DNA of 46,686 nt from Deltaproteobacteria bacterium (GCA_009929215.1 SAAX01000015.1:1-46686), one strand, 5' to 3'; numbered from the stretch's first letter, positions 19,606-29,396 are shown. Made by a program: numbers and translations. Notes: a model not told the origin generated them from the letters alone.

Positions 19606-20437
19606 ATTTGCCGTATGTAGCGCACGAGATATCGAGGCCGCAAGAGGATCCAAAATTCCTTGGAATGAGCCGGAGTTCAGCCAGAGGATGCTTGCAAACC
19701 ATCTGGCTCAGGAACACGACTGGGCCAGCAGGCGCAATGATCATATATCCAGGCAAACAGCCTGGATTGACAGGCAGTTACAACGTGGGTCACGCATTCT
19801 GGATATGGGTTGTGGGCCGGGCCTCTACGCGCAGAAATTGGCGGCGGCAGGGCATCACTGCACTGGTGTGGATTTTTCTCCCGCCTCCATTGAGTATGCC
19901 CGGAAGCAGGCAGCAGATTCTGGTCTGGCGCTTGAATACGTTTTGTGTGACATCCGTTCGTATGCTTCAGGGCAAAAATTTGACTGCATCATCATGACAT
20001 TTGGCGAGTTCAATGTTTTTACACGTCAGGATGCAGGTGTAATATTGCACAACTGTGCGGATATGCTGCGTGAAGGCGGCCTGTTTGTGCTTGAAGGGCA
20101 TTCTTTTGAAGCTGTGCGTACCATTGGTTCAGCCCCCGCCACTTGGCAACGTCATGCACGAGGACTATTTTCCGACAAACCGCACATCTGCTTGCAGGAA
20201 AATAAATGGAATGCCGCAGATTCCAGCGCTCTTTCACAATACTTTATCGTGGATGCCGCTACGGCACAGGTACAGCAATATGCTTCGTTCATGCAGGCGT
20301 ACCTGCATGAAGAGTATCAAGAAATGCTGCGTGCGGCACAGTTGCCTGTTGCAAGGATTCTTGATGAGCAGGAGTGGCCCGCAGGGGCAGATTTTTTAGG
20401 AAAACTGCAAACTTTCGTTTGCCGGAAGGCGTCTTGA
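19592..20437 (+). CDS. Class I SAM-dependent methyltransferase
   Basis: A 281-residue protein with a Rossmann methyltransferase core: motif I ILDMGCGPGLYA (69-80), the acidic residue of motif II in GVDFSPASIEYA (Asp94), and a CDIRSY motif further on. A roughly 60-residue N-terminal helical part precedes the core. Substrate unknown; the domain order resembles small-molecule methyltransferases. The start at 19592 (MNLTEFAV) has only a weak GAGAAAG site; the longer frame from 19505 is possible but starts in unlike sequence. Base composition is lower in GC than the flanking genes, shared with the next gene, which may mean transfer. Confidence 0.82.
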   Translation: MNLTEFAVCSARDIEAARGSKIPWNEPEFSQRMLANHLAQEHDWASRRNDHISRQTAWIDRQLQRGSRILDMGCGPGLYAQKLAAAGHHCTGVDFSPASIEYARKQAADSGLALEYVLCDIRSYASGQKFDCIIMTFGEFNVFTRQDAGVILHNCADMLREGGLFVLEGHSFEAVRTIGSAPATWQRHARGLFSDKPHICLQENKWNAADSSALSQYFIVDAATAQVQQYASFMQAYLHEEYQEMLRAAQLPVARILDEQEWPAGADFLGKLQTFVCRKAS

Positions 20438-20455
20438 ACAGCGCAGCGGACTGAT

Positions 20456-21004
20456 ATGAAAATTCCACAAGGATACAAAATAACGCAGGGAACAGATGCG
20501 CATGTTCCCTTGCTGGCGGCCATAGAAGTGGCCGCTGCGGGTATTTTCCCTTCTGGTTCCATACCCGATCATATTCGTGCAGATGTTACACCCGTGGGCA
20601 AATTGTTTGAGGCTGTTCAAAAAAACTTGCTCTGGGTGGCCCTTGCCCAGGAGGCATCTCCTGTGGGCTATGCCTTTGTGCAAATGGTTGAAAATGTCGC
20701 CCTGCTGGCACAGATGGATGTACTCCCCGGCCACATGCGCAAAGGCATCGGCACGGCACTGGTTGGGCAGATTGCAGAAACATTGCGGGTGCGCAATGTG
20801 CCAGCCCTCTACCTCACAACCTTTACCCATGTGCCCTGGAATGCTCCCTTTTATGGCAAACTGGGATTTGCTGCCCTGGGTGAAGCTGATGCGCCGCCAT
20901 TTCTCCACAATATTCTTGAAGAAGAAAGACATTATGGTTTGACAAGCCGCACTGGCATGCGGATGCTTATTGGGCAAGCGGCAAACTGTAGCTGTGTATC
21001 CTGA
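20456..21004 (+). CDS. GNAT family N-acetyltransferase
   Basis: A 182-residue acetyltransferase-fold protein. The acetyl-CoA pyrophosphate loop is RKGIGT (95-100), preceded by the strand LLAQMDVLPGHM, and the C-terminal part has PFYGKLGF, the usual GNAT motif B. It starts 18 bases after the methyltransferase gene and is probably co-transcribed with it. The acceptor is unknown. Confidence 0.85.
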   Translation: MKIPQGYKITQGTDAHVPLLAAIEVAAAGIFPSGSIPDHIRADVTPVGKLFEAVQKNLLWVALAQEASPVGYAFVQMVENVALLAQMDVLPGHMRKGIGTALVGQIAETLRVRNVPALYLTTFTHVPWNAPFYGKLGFAALGEADAPPFLHNILEEERHYGLTSRTGMRMLIGQAANCSCVS

Positions 21005-21053
21005 CAACGCGCCTGATACAACAAACCAAAACACACAATTACCCATATCCACC

Positions 21054-21527
21054 ATGCAGATAGTCCTTTTTGAGCCAGAAATCCCACCGAACACGGGCAA
21101 CATCGCCCGTCTGTGCGCCGCCACCGACACCACGCTCAACCTCATTGAGCCTCTGGGCTTCAAGCTTGAAGACCGCTACCTCAAGCGGGCAGGGCTGGAC
21201 TACTGGCCCAACGTGCGGCTGCGCGTGTGGCCCGACTGGGCAGCCTTTGCGGCGCAGGGGCAGCAGGGCGCACGCCTGGTGCTTACCTCGGCCAAGAGTG
21301 GGCAGGTGAGCGCCCCGGCCCACCAGTTTGCCTTTGAGCCGGGGGACTGCCTTGTGTTCGGGCCCGAAACGCGCGGCCTGCCGCAAGAAATTCTGGAGCT
21401 TTCGCCCCATCGCATACGCATTCCCATGATTGAAGGCCGCGTGCGCAGCCTGAATCTTTCCACCTCGGCGGGCATAGTGCTGTATATGGCCCTTGCCCGC
21501 ACGGGTTTGATGGAGGATTGGGCATGA
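21054..21527 (+). CDS. trmL: tRNA (cytidine(34)-2'-O)-methyltransferase TrmL
   Basis: A 157-residue SPOUT (knotted) methyltransferase, the same length as the known TrmL proteins that modify the wobble base of tRNA-Leu isoacceptors. Family motifs are EIPPNTGNIARLC (9-21), LVFGPETRGLP and the knot region IPMIEGRVRSLNLSTSAG. Start at 21054; the ribosome-binding site is weak. The stop overlaps the cbiB ATG in an ATGA arrangement. Confidence 0.94.
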   Translation: MQIVLFEPEIPPNTGNIARLCAATDTTLNLIEPLGFKLEDRYLKRAGLDYWPNVRLRVWPDWAAFAAQGQQGARLVLTSAKSGQVSAPAHQFAFEPGDCLVFGPETRGLPQEILELSPHRIRIPMIEGRVRSLNLSTSAGIVLYMALARTGLMEDWA

Positions 21528-22582
21528 CCCTCGCGCAGCTGTTCCCCTATTCCGTTTGGGAATGCTGGTGGCTTGCCCCCGTGGCTCTGATTTTCGACCT
21601 GTGGCTGGGCGATCCCGATCTGCCCTGGCGGCATCCTGTGTGTGCCGTGGGCAAACTGTTGAACAAACTGGAGGCCCCCGCCCGCAACTTTATGGGTGCA
21701 GGCGGGCCAGAGGGCGAACGTGTGCGTGGGCGTTTTGCCGGGGTCGTTGCTCTGGTTGTGCTTGTGGGCCTTACTGGCCTTGCGGTCTGGGGGCTGGTTT
21801 CCCTGCCCGTGGTGGGTGGGTTGCTGGCCCTGTATCTGGCCTGGGCGGGGCTTGCCGTGGGCAGCCTGCTGCGCACCGGGCGTGAGGTGCTGCGCCGTGT
21901 AGAAAATTATGAAGAATCGGAGGCGCGGGCGGCGCTCTCGTGGCTGGTCAGCCGCGATACCTCAAGCATGGATCGCCCCCTTATGCGCAAAACGCTGGCC
22001 GACACGCTTTCTGAAAATCTTACAGATGCCTTTATGGCCCCGTTTTTCTGGTTGCTTGTGGGCGGCCCCGTGGCCATGTGGTGCTACAAGGCTGTGAGCA
22101 CCACCGATTCCATGTGGGGCTATGTGACCGAAAAATGGCGCTGGCTTGGCTGGGCCGGAGCGCGCGGCGACGACATGCTGGCCTTTGTTCCTGCCCGGCT
22201 TGCTGCCTGCGCGGCATGGCTTGCAGACAGGTGCGTGGCCCGTTTGCGCTTTTTGCCCTCTAAAATGCTGCCAAAACACCGATGGCAGGGTCGCTGGCCC
22301 GGTATGAGCGTGGTGGGCCAACAGGCCGTGGGCATGCCAAGCCCCAATTCCGGCTGGTCCATGACCGCCTGCGCATGGTTGTGCGGCGCACGCATGGGCG
22401 GGCCTTCCGTCTATTTTGGCACGCTCACCCCCAAGCCCTGGCTGGGGCCGGATCAGGCTGAGGCTGCGCCCTGGGATCAGGCGCGGCTGCTGGCACTTTG
22501 CGAACTCTTGCGCTATAGCGCCTTGTGTGGGGGGCTGACCCTTTGGCTGTGCGCCACGGTGGCCAGGATTCCCTTATTCTGA
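21524..22582 (+). CDS. cbiB: Adenosylcobinamide-phosphate synthase CbiB/CobD
   Basis: A 352-residue integral membrane enzyme that attaches aminopropanol (or its phosphate) to adenosylcobyric acid in the late cobamide pathway. The hallmark DLWLGDPDLPWRHPV lies near the N-terminus, and the conserved DTLSENLTDAFMAPFFW region in the middle. The ATG at 21524 overlaps the trmL stop and follows GGAGG at 21512-21516. A TTG at 21518 is the only competing start. No other cobamide genes are in the window. Confidence 0.94.
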   Translation: MTLAQLFPYSVWECWWLAPVALIFDLWLGDPDLPWRHPVCAVGKLLNKLEAPARNFMGAGGPEGERVRGRFAGVVALVVLVGLTGLAVWGLVSLPVVGGLLALYLAWAGLAVGSLLRTGREVLRRVENYEESEARAALSWLVSRDTSSMDRPLMRKTLADTLSENLTDAFMAPFFWLLVGGPVAMWCYKAVSTTDSMWGYVTEKWRWLGWAGARGDDMLAFVPARLAACAAWLADRCVARLRFLPSKMLPKHRWQGRWPGMSVVGQQAVGMPSPNSGWSMTACAWLCGARMGGPSVYFGTLTPKPWLGPDQAEAAPWDQARLLALCELLRYSALCGGLTLWLCATVARIPLF

Positions 22583-22589
22583 GGATGTC

Positions 22590-23324
22590 ATGCTGTTAGC
22601 GGTATTGTGCGTGACGGGCCTTGTGGTGGGCCTGTTGGTGGGGCTTACGGGCGTGGGCGGTATTTTGATACCCCCGGCCCTGATTCTGTTGAGCGGGCTT
22701 GAACCGCATGAGGCCATGGGTACTGCGCTGGCTTCGTTTTTGCCCCTCGGCCTGGCGGGAACCTACATGTACCGCCGTCTGGGCCATGTGGACTGGTCAC
22801 AGGCCGTGCCCTACATGCTGGGCGGTCTTGCTGCCCTGCCGGGGGCCATGATCAATGCGCACATCAACGCAAGCCCTCTGGTCATACTGCTGGCAAGCAT
22901 CATCCTGTTTGCGGGGGCGTGCGTTTTGCGGCCGCCCAAGGTTGGCGGCAGTGTATTCTGGCAGGGGCGCACGGGATTTTTTTTCATCGGCGCATCCACA
23001 GCCTTTTTGGCGGGCATGACTGGCGCGGGCGGGCCGGTGCTTTCCATACCCTGGATGATCGCCGCCGGGGTTTCGCCCATGACGGCGGTGGGCCTTGCCA
23101 TGCCGTATCAGGTGGTTACCGCCCTGTTTGGAACGGTGGGCAACATCCAGGCTGGGCATGTGGATTTTGAACTGCTGCCAGCGCTGTGCCTGTTTGAAAC
23201 CGCAGGATTCGGCCTTGGCGTGGCCCTTGCCCGCCGAACGCCCACTGCAACCCTGCGCATATTGATAGGTGGTGTGTGCTGCCTTTTGGGGCTGGTGTTG
23301 CTGGTGCGTGGATTTTCTGGTTAG
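22590..23324 (+). CDS. TauE/SafE family membrane permease
   Basis: A 244-residue protein with about seven to eight hydrophobic segments. The first repeat carries GLLVGLTGVGGILIPP (13-28) and the second AFLAGMTGAGGPVLSIP, the paired Gly-rich motifs of TauE/SafE (DUF81) transporters. Members export sulfite, sulfoacetate or other anions; the substrate here is unknown. GAGGATGTC precedes the ATG. It starts 7 bases after cbiB, so it is probably in the same transcript. Confidence 0.9.
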   Translation: MLLAVLCVTGLVVGLLVGLTGVGGILIPPALILLSGLEPHEAMGTALASFLPLGLAGTYMYRRLGHVDWSQAVPYMLGGLAALPGAMINAHINASPLVILLASIILFAGACVLRPPKVGGSVFWQGRTGFFFIGASTAFLAGMTGAGGPVLSIPWMIAAGVSPMTAVGLAMPYQVVTALFGTVGNIQAGHVDFELLPALCLFETAGFGLGVALARRTPTATLRILIGGVCCLLGLVLLVRGFSG

Positions 23325-23390
23325 ACTTAAAAATCCTGCTCTGCTGTTGCAAGGAAACCGTGCCTACCGCGCACCCTCAGAGGGAGCCGC

Positions 23391-26300
23391 ATGAACATAG
23401 CCGCGCTTTTTATCCGCAGACCTGTGGCCACCGTGCTGATCATGCTGGGCATGCTGTTTTTTGGCATCACGGGCTACCTCAATCTGCCGGTCAACCAGCT
23501 TCCCACGGTGGATTTTCCCACCATTCAGGTACAGGCCGAGCTGGCCGGGGCCGACCCGGAAACCATGGCTTCGTCCATCGCCACGCCGCTGGAAAAAGAA
23601 TTCTTTACCATTGCGGGCATTGATTCCATTTCTTCGGTCAGTTCCACGGGGCGCACGCGCATAACCATACAGTTTGCGCTCGACCGCAATATTGACGCAG
23701 CTGCTCTGGACGTGCAGTCGGCCATTGGTCTTGCCCAGCGCCGTCTGCCCTCCAACATGACCGTGCCGCCCAGCTTTCGCAAGGTTAACCCCGCCGATCT
23801 GCCCATTCTGTATCTGCGCGTTTCGTCGGCAACCCTGCCGCTGTATGTGCTCAACGAATACGCAGACACACTCATTGGCCAGCGGCTTTCCATGGTGGAC
23901 GGCGTGGCCCAGGTGGTGATTTACGGGCAGAAGCAGTACGCCGTGCGCGTGCAGCTGAACCCGGACGAACTGGCGACGCGCGGTCTTGGCATTGATGAAG
24001 TGGCCGACGCCGTGGCCGCCGCCAACAGCATGCTGCCCACGGGTTCGCTGGAGGGCACGCACCACGCCGATTCCATCAAGACTTCGGGCCAGCTCATGAA
24101 TGCCAGAGCCTTTCGCGATGCGGTGGTGGCCTACCGCAATGGCGCGCCCGTGCGCCTGCGCGATCTGGGCGAGGTGGTGGACAGCTTCAAGCAGAACAAA
24201 CAACTGACCTGGAGCAACGGCGGTGTGCCCAGCATAATGCTGGCCGTGGAACGCCAACCCGGAACCAACACGGTGCAGGTGGTGGATTCCATACGCGCGC
24301 TTTTGCCAGCGCTGCAAAAACAGCTGCCGCCCTCGGCCAAGGTAGAGGTTTTTTACGACCGCTCGGAATCCATCCGCGAATCGGTGGCAGACGTAAAGTT
24401 TACTCTCGTGCTCACGGTCTTTCTGGTGGTGCTGGTCATTTTTATCTTTTTGCGCAACCTGCCCGCCACCATCATTCCCAGCCTTGCCTTGCCTATGTCG
24501 GTCATTTCGACCTTTGCCATTATGGCGGTGCTGGGGTACAGCCTCGACAATCTCTCGCTCATGGCCCTTACCCTGGCCGTGGGCTTTGTGGTGGATGACG
24601 CCATTGTCATGCTTGAAAACATCGTGCGCCATCAGGAAATGGGCGAGGATCCGCAAATCGCCGCCTTTGACGGCTCGGCAGAAATTGGTTTTACCATTGT
24701 TTCCATGACGTTATCGCTGGCAGCGGTGTTTATTCCCGTACTTTTCATGGGCGGCATAGTGGGGCGGCTGTTCCGTGAATTTGCCGTGGTGATCATAGCC
24801 GCCATTTTGAGCTCGGGCGTGGTTTCGCTCACGCTCACGCCCATGCTCTGCGCCTACTTTCTCAAGGCGCAGGCACACAACATGGCCGGGCACAAGGTTG
24901 CCGTGGCCGGGCTGTACGGAACGCTCGAACGGTGTTTTGACCGACTGGCGGATTTGTATGCCCGTTCGCTCGATGTGGTTTTGCGCCACCGCCGGACCAC
25001 GCTTTTTGCCTCGCTGGTCCTGCTGGTGCTGACGGCATGGCTGGGCATGGTTATTCCCAAGGGCTTTTTGCCCACCGAAGACATGGGGTTTTTGCAGGCC
25101 AGCACAGAGGCAGAGCAGGGGGTGTCCTTTGAGGGCATGGTGCGCGCGCAGCATAGCCTTGACCCTGCGCTGGAGTCGTCCAGCTATGTGGCGGCCTACA
25201 ATTCTATTGTGGGCATTGTGGGTGGCAGCCAGAGCATGAACAACGGCATCCTGCTCATGCGGCTGGCAGGCCACGACAAACGTCCTGGTATCGAAGCTGT
25301 GGCCCAAAGGCTGCGCAAGGATCTCAACACCTCGCCCTCCATGCGGGTATTTGTGCGCGTGCCGCCCTCCATCAGCATTGGTGGCCGCGCCTCCAAGGCT
25401 CTGTACCAGTACACGCTGTTTGGGCCGGACATGGGGGCGCTTTTTGGCAGCGCCCAGCGCATCGAGGAATCCCTGCGCAAGCTGCCAGAATTGCAGGACG
25501 TAAACAGTGACCTGCAACTCAAAAATCCGGAACTGCGCGTTACCATTGACCGCAACCGTGCGGCTGCCCTGGGCGTTACCCCGCAGCAGATAGAGCTGGC
25601 CCTGCAAACGGCCTTTGGTTCGCGCGAGGTTTCAACCATCTACGCGCCCACCGACGACTATTCGGTTTTTGTGGAATTGCAAAAGCCCTTTCAGAAAGAT
25701 CGCTCGGCCCTTTCTCGGCTGTATGTGCGCTCCAAGAGCGGCGACCTTGTGCCGCTGGATACCCTGGCCCAGTTATCTACGGGGGTTGGCCCCATTGCGG
25801 TCAACCACAACGGGCAGTTCCCCTCGGTGACCATTTCGTACAACCTGCGTCCCGGTGTTTCGCTCAGCCAGGGAGTGGGGGCGGTGGAGGCTGCGGCGCG
25901 CCCGCTCTTGCCCGATACCGTCACCGCCGAATCGCAGGGCACGGCACAGGCTTTTCAGAGCTCGCTCAAGGGCATGGGCTGGCTGCTGATGCTGGCCATT
26001 GTGGTTATCTATCTGGTGCTGGGCATTTTGTACGAAAGTTTCATCCATCCCTTTACCATTCTTTCGGGTTTGCCCTCGGCGGGCTTTGGCGCATTGGCAA
26101 CCCTGTGGCTCTTTGGTATGGAGCTAGACCTGTACGGCTTTGTGGGCATCATAATGCTGTTGGGCATTGTTAAAAAGAACGCCATCATGATGCTCGACTT
26201 TGCTCTTGAAGCGCAGAAGCACAATCCCGCCCTTGACCCGCTCGACGCCATCACGCAGGGTTGCCATGTGCGTTTTCGCCCCATCATGATGACCACAGTG

Positions 26301-26549
26301 GCCGCGCTTATGGGCGCTCTGCCCATTGCCGTGGGCGTGGGTGCGGGGGCGGATGCCCGGCGCGCTCTGGGGCTGGCTGTGGTGGGCGGGTTGTGTTTTT
26401 CGCAGTTGGTAACGCTCTACATTACGCCCGTATACTATTATTATATGGAAAAACTCTCCCGCAGGCTGGGACGCCTTTGGGGCACGCGCTTTAAACAGAA
26501 AGCGCAGGAGAGTGGCCACGATGGGCAGCCCCTGCCCAAATCTCACTAG
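23391..26549 (+). CDS. RND efflux pump permease (MdtB/AcrB type)
   Basis: A 1052-residue inner-membrane proton-driven pump. It has the expected N-terminal helix, two large periplasmic loops and two sets of transmembrane helices. The proton-relay aspartates in TM4 are at Asp402 and Asp403 (GFVVDDAIVMLEN). The N-terminal region (FIRRPVATVLIMLGM) is typical of the MdtB/MdtC branch. No membrane-fusion protein or outer-membrane channel gene is adjacent, so partners must be elsewhere; the substrate is unknown. GAGGGAGCCGC precedes the ATG. The next gene follows after 17 bases. Confidence 0.95.
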   Translation: MNIAALFIRRPVATVLIMLGMLFFGITGYLNLPVNQLPTVDFPTIQVQAELAGADPETMASSIATPLEKEFFTIAGIDSISSVSSTGRTRITIQFALDRNIDAAALDVQSAIGLAQRRLPSNMTVPPSFRKVNPADLPILYLRVSSATLPLYVLNEYADTLIGQRLSMVDGVAQVVIYGQKQYAVRVQLNPDELATRGLGIDEVADAVAAANSMLPTGSLEGTHHADSIKTSGQLMNARAFRDAVVAYRNGAPVRLRDLGEVVDSFKQNKQLTWSNGGVPSIMLAVERQPGTNTVQVVDSIRALLPALQKQLPPSAKVEVFYDRSESIRESVADVKFTLVLTVFLVVLVIFIFLRNLPATIIPSLALPMSVISTFAIMAVLGYSLDNLSLMALTLAVGFVVDDAIVMLENIVRHQEMGEDPQIAAFDGSAEIGFTIVSMTLSLAAVFIPVLFMGGIVGRLFREFAVVIIAAILSSGVVSLTLTPMLCAYFLKAQAHNMAGHKVAVAGLYGTLERCFDRLADLYARSLDVVLRHRRTTLFASLVLLVLTAWLGMVIPKGFLPTEDMGFLQASTEAEQGVSFEGMVRAQHSLDPALESSSYVAAYNSIVGIVGGSQSMNNGILLMRLAGHDKRPGIEAVAQRLRKDLNTSPSMRVFVRVPPSISIGGRASKALYQYTLFGPDMGALFGSAQRIEESLRKLPELQDVNSDLQLKNPELRVTIDRNRAAALGVTPQQIELALQTAFGSREVSTIYAPTDDYSVFVELQKPFQKDRSALSRLYVRSKSGDLVPLDTLAQLSTGVGPIAVNHNGQFPSVTISYNLRPGVSLSQGVGAVEAAARPLLPDTVTAESQGTAQAFQSSLKGMGWLLMLAIVVIYLVLGILYESFIHPFTILSGLPSAGFGALATLWLFGMELDLYGFVGIIMLLGIVKKNAIMMLDFALEAQKHNPALDPLDAITQGCHVRFRPIMMTTVAALMGALPIAVGVGAGADARRALGLAVVGGLCFSQLVTLYITPVYYYYMEKLSRRLGRLWGTRFKQKAQESGHDGQPLPKSH

Positions 26550-26566
26550 ACCAGCCTGGAGGCCCC

Positions 26567-27370
26567 ATGAGCATGCAGCATCAGCCTTTTTCTCCCCCTT
26601 CCGCCGCATCTGGCGATTCTGGTGAAGCCGTATCGTGCAGGCGTTGCGGCACCTGCTGTTTGCGTGGCGGGCCCACGCTGATGCTCAGCGACACGGCCCT
26701 GCTTGTTTCTGGCACGCTGACCCTTGAATCGCTGGTGTGCCTGCGTGCGGGCGAATGGGCGCGCGACGATTCGCGCAAGGCCCTGCGGCCCCTGGAAGGG
26801 GAGCGCATCAAGATTGCAGGCCCAGGGGGCAGGGTGCACCCCTGGCGTTGCCTGTATTACCGCGAGGGTGTGGGCTGTGGCATCTACACGCAGCGCCCTG
26901 CCCAGTGTGAGGCACTGTTTTGCATGGATACGGGCCCGTTGGAAGAATTGCTGTCCAAGGGGCGGCATATGGGCCGTTTTGCGGCGCTCAATGCCCTGAA
27001 AGGTGGGATACCCGGTTTCAGCGGCCTGAGTGCTGCGGTCATAGGGCTGTTGCCCGATCTGGTGAGCGCGCACGAAGAACAGGTTTCTGTGCGCGAAGCC
27101 CTTGAACTGGCCGACCGTTTGGGCTTTTATCCGGCGCAGGGCCAGGGCCTTGCGGTAGAGCGCAGTGCCAATCACGAAATCCCGCTTGAGGGCAGCGAGC
27201 GCGAACAGGCCGTGGCCGAACTGGGCGAGGCCGCTCGCACAGACGCCGCCTTTCGCGAGCTTTGTGTAGAGCGTGCGGGCATACCCGCAGCCATGCTGCC
27301 TTTTTTGCTGGGCCGTTCCATCAAGGATCTGCTGGCAGAGGTGGGGCTCAAGCCCGCGCAGGGCAAGTAG
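26567..27370 (+). CDS. YkgJ-type cysteine cluster protein
   Basis: A 267-residue protein with the N-terminal cluster Cys24-x2-Cys27-x2-Cys30-Cys31 and later cysteines in WRCLYYREGVGC and AQCEALFC. This pattern is that of the YkgJ family, likely an iron-sulfur or zinc binding protein of unknown function. GGAGG precedes the ATG. It follows the RND gene closely and may share its transcript, though no functional link is known. Confidence 0.82.
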   Translation: MSMQHQPFSPPSAASGDSGEAVSCRRCGTCCLRGGPTLMLSDTALLVSGTLTLESLVCLRAGEWARDDSRKALRPLEGERIKIAGPGGRVHPWRCLYYREGVGCGIYTQRPAQCEALFCMDTGPLEELLSKGRHMGRFAALNALKGGIPGFSGLSAAVIGLLPDLVSAHEEQVSVREALELADRLGFYPAQGQGLAVERSANHEIPLEGSEREQAVAELGEAARTDAAFRELCVERAGIPAAMLPFLLGRSIKDLLAEVGLKPAQGK

Positions 27371-27527
27371 CGCGCCTTGCAAAGGCGGGGCAGCAATCCC
27401 CGGCATTGCCATGATGGCAGAAGACTGAAGCATGCGGCTGGCCTGTGGTTGACAGAACTGGCCTGCGTACCTAACTTTGGATCAAGTAAAAAAATTCACG
27501 CCCCCGGTGGGCAATGAAGGAAGCAAC

Positions 27528-28742
27528 ATGCCACTGTGCAGCATTGACGAGGCCATTGCCGATATCCGGCAGGGCAAGATGATTATTCTGGTGGATGACG
27601 AAGGCCGCGAAAATGAAGGCGACCTTACCATGGCAGCCGAGCATGTGACCCCGGAAGCTATCAATTTTATGGCCAAATTTGGCAGAGGTCTTATCTGCCT
27701 GCCCATGGCCCCCGAAATTATTGACAAGCTGCAACTGCCCCTCATGACCCAGCGCAATGGTTCGCGCTTTGGAACCAACTTCACCATTTCCATCGAGGCG
27801 CGTGAAGGCGTTACCACGGGCATTTCTGCGGCAGACCGAGCCACCACCATTCTGGCCGCCGTGGCTGACAATGTGCGCCCCGACGATATCGTTACCCCCG
27901 GCCATATATTTCCGCTGCGGGCCAAAGCTGGCGGCGTGCTTTCGCGCGCCGGGCAGACCGAGGGCGGCGTTGACCTCTCCCGCCTGGCCGGGCTCAAGCC
28001 CGCCTCGGTCATCTGCGAGATCATGCGCGACGATGGCACCATGGCCCGCATGCCCGATCTGGAAATTTTTGCAGAAGAACACGGCCTCAAGATTGCGGCT
28101 GTCAAAGACCTGATCCGTTACCGCCTTGACCGTGGCCAGGTTTCTGTGCGTCGCGTGGCCCAGGCTCACCTGCCCACCCGCTTTGGTGACTTTACAGTTA
28201 TTGCTTACGAAAGTGATAACGAACCCGGTACGCATCTGGCTCTGGTCAAGGGCGATCTCTCTGGTCCAGAACCGGTGCTCACCCGCATTCACAGCGAATG
28301 CCTCACCGGTGACGCGCTTGGCTCGCTGCGCTGCGACTGCGGCGGTCAGCTTGGTGCGGCCCTGCGCCAGATTGAAAAAGAAGGGCGTGGCGCCTTGCTC
28401 TATATGCGTCAGGAAGGGCGCGGCATCGGTCTTGCCAACAAAATCAAAGCCTACGCCTTGCAGGATCAGGGCTACGACACGGTGGAAGCCAACCGCAAGC
28501 TGGGCTTCCCCCCTGATTTGCGCGACTACGGCACGGGCGCCCAAATGCTGGTGGACCTTGGCATTCACAAGATTCGCCTGCTCACCAACAATCCCAAAAA
28601 GATTGTGGGGCTTTCGGGGTACGGTATAGAAATTATTGAGCGGGTTCCCATTGAAATGGAAGCCTGCCCCGAAAACGAAAATTATCTGCGAACCAAGAAA
28701 GAAAAAATGGCACACATGCTTTCGTGCGCGTGCCACCGCTAA
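27528..28742 (+). CDS. ribBA: Bifunctional 3,4-DHBP synthase / GTP cyclohydrolase II
   Basis: A 404-residue two-domain riboflavin enzyme. Residues 1 to about 200 form the DHBP synthase, with [12 protein letters not shown] (22-33) supplying the metal-binding acidic residues. The rest is GTP cyclohydrolase II with the zinc cysteines in [18 protein letters not shown] and the GTP-binding [17 protein letters not shown]. The ATG at 27528 follows GAAGGAAGC and fits the family; an upstream TTG (27477) is rejected. No FMN riboswitch was recognised in the 157-base leader, which instead has three small hairpins. A terminator follows. Confidence 0.96.
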   Translation: MPLCSIDEAIADIRQGKMIILVDDEGRENEGDLTMAAEHVTPEAINFMAKFGRGLICLPMAPEIIDKLQLPLMTQRNGSRFGTNFTISIEAREGVTTGISAADRATTILAAVADNVRPDDIVTPGHIFPLRAKAGGVLSRAGQTEGGVDLSRLAGLKPASVICEIMRDDGTMARMPDLEIFAEEHGLKIAAVKDLIRYRLDRGQVSVRRVAQAHLPTRFGDFTVIAYESDNEPGTHLALVKGDLSGPEPVLTRIHSECLTGDALGSLRCDCGGQLGAALRQIEKEGRGALLYMRQEGRGIGLANKIKAYALQDQGYDTVEANRKLGFPPDLRDYGTGAQMLVDLGIHKIRLLTNNPKKIVGLSGYGIEIIERVPIEMEACPENENYLRTKKEKMAHMLSCACHR

Positions 28743-28750
28743 GAACTTTT

Positions 28751-28781
28751 GCGCCGCCCTTTGGGGCGGCGCATGTTTTTT
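28751..28781 (+). terminator. Intrinsic terminator after ribBA
   Basis: GCGCCGCCC (28751-28759) pairs with GGGCGGCGC (28764-28772) and is followed by ATG and a run of Ts (28776-28781). Strong GC stem nine bases after the ribBA stop. Confidence 0.9.
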
Positions 28782-28847
28782 ATAATCCGCAGAGCGGCAG
28801 GGCAGGGCGCTAGCCAGTGCACGGCTGAAAATACAGGAGGCGACATC

Positions 28848-29396
28848 ATGGGCGTAACAGGAATGCTTGCATCACAGTTGGGTCAGTTATGGCGTTTTTT
28901 GGGATTTTTTCAGCCGCCAGTGCTGCGCCTTTTACACGCAAGTGTCGTGGTGCTTGTGGCCGTGCAGGTGCTGACACGGCTGGCGGGCTTGAGCATGACT
29001 CATGCGATTATGGGCCTTGTGCTGTGCGTGCTGGGTTTTGGGCTCATGGCACTGGGGCTGGGCACGCGCGGGCCGCGCAACTATTACCCCTATCTTTGGG
29101 GCGACATGGATCAGCTGAAAAAGGACGTGGCCGCCATACGTAGCGGCAAGCTTATCATCGCGCCCCGACCCAAGGGCCTGGCCTGTGTGGTGCAGGGGCT
29201 TGGTATGGGCGCACTGACCATGAGTTTGCTCACAGGGCTGTGGTTGTTTCGCTCGTGGCAGATGGGTGAAATTTCGCACACTGCCGCAACCATGCACAGC
29301 ATATTTGTGTTCTTGCTGCTGGGCTATGCTGTTGGGCACGGCGGTATGGCGCTGGGGCATTTTTTCTTTTGGAAAAAAAGCACGGTTAAAAAATAG
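28848..29396 (+). CDS. Small integral membrane protein, cytochrome b-like
   Basis: A 182-residue protein with about four hydrophobic helices. Histidines fall in or near the helices at 30, 52, 144, 150, 164 and 171, a spacing that would suit axial heme b ligands of a cytochrome b561-type bundle, but no specific family was recognised. Its heme content is an inference. AGGAGG precedes the ATG at 28848. It lies between ribBA and the lactate genes, each separated by a terminator, so it is probably transcribed alone. Confidence 0.65.
   Translation: MGVTGMLASQLGQLWRFLGFFQPPVLRLLHASVVVLVAVQVLTRLAGLSMTHAIMGLVLCVLGFGLMALGLGTRGPRNYYPYLWGDMDQLKKDVAAIRSGKLIIAPRPKGLACVVQGLGMGALTMSLLTGLWLFRSWQMGEISHTAATMHSIFVFLLLGYAVGHGGMALGHFFFWKKSTVKK

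Noticed and set aside
27371..27527. FMN riboswitch before ribBA
   Set aside because: None of the conserved RFN element stretches was found; only three short hairpins are present.
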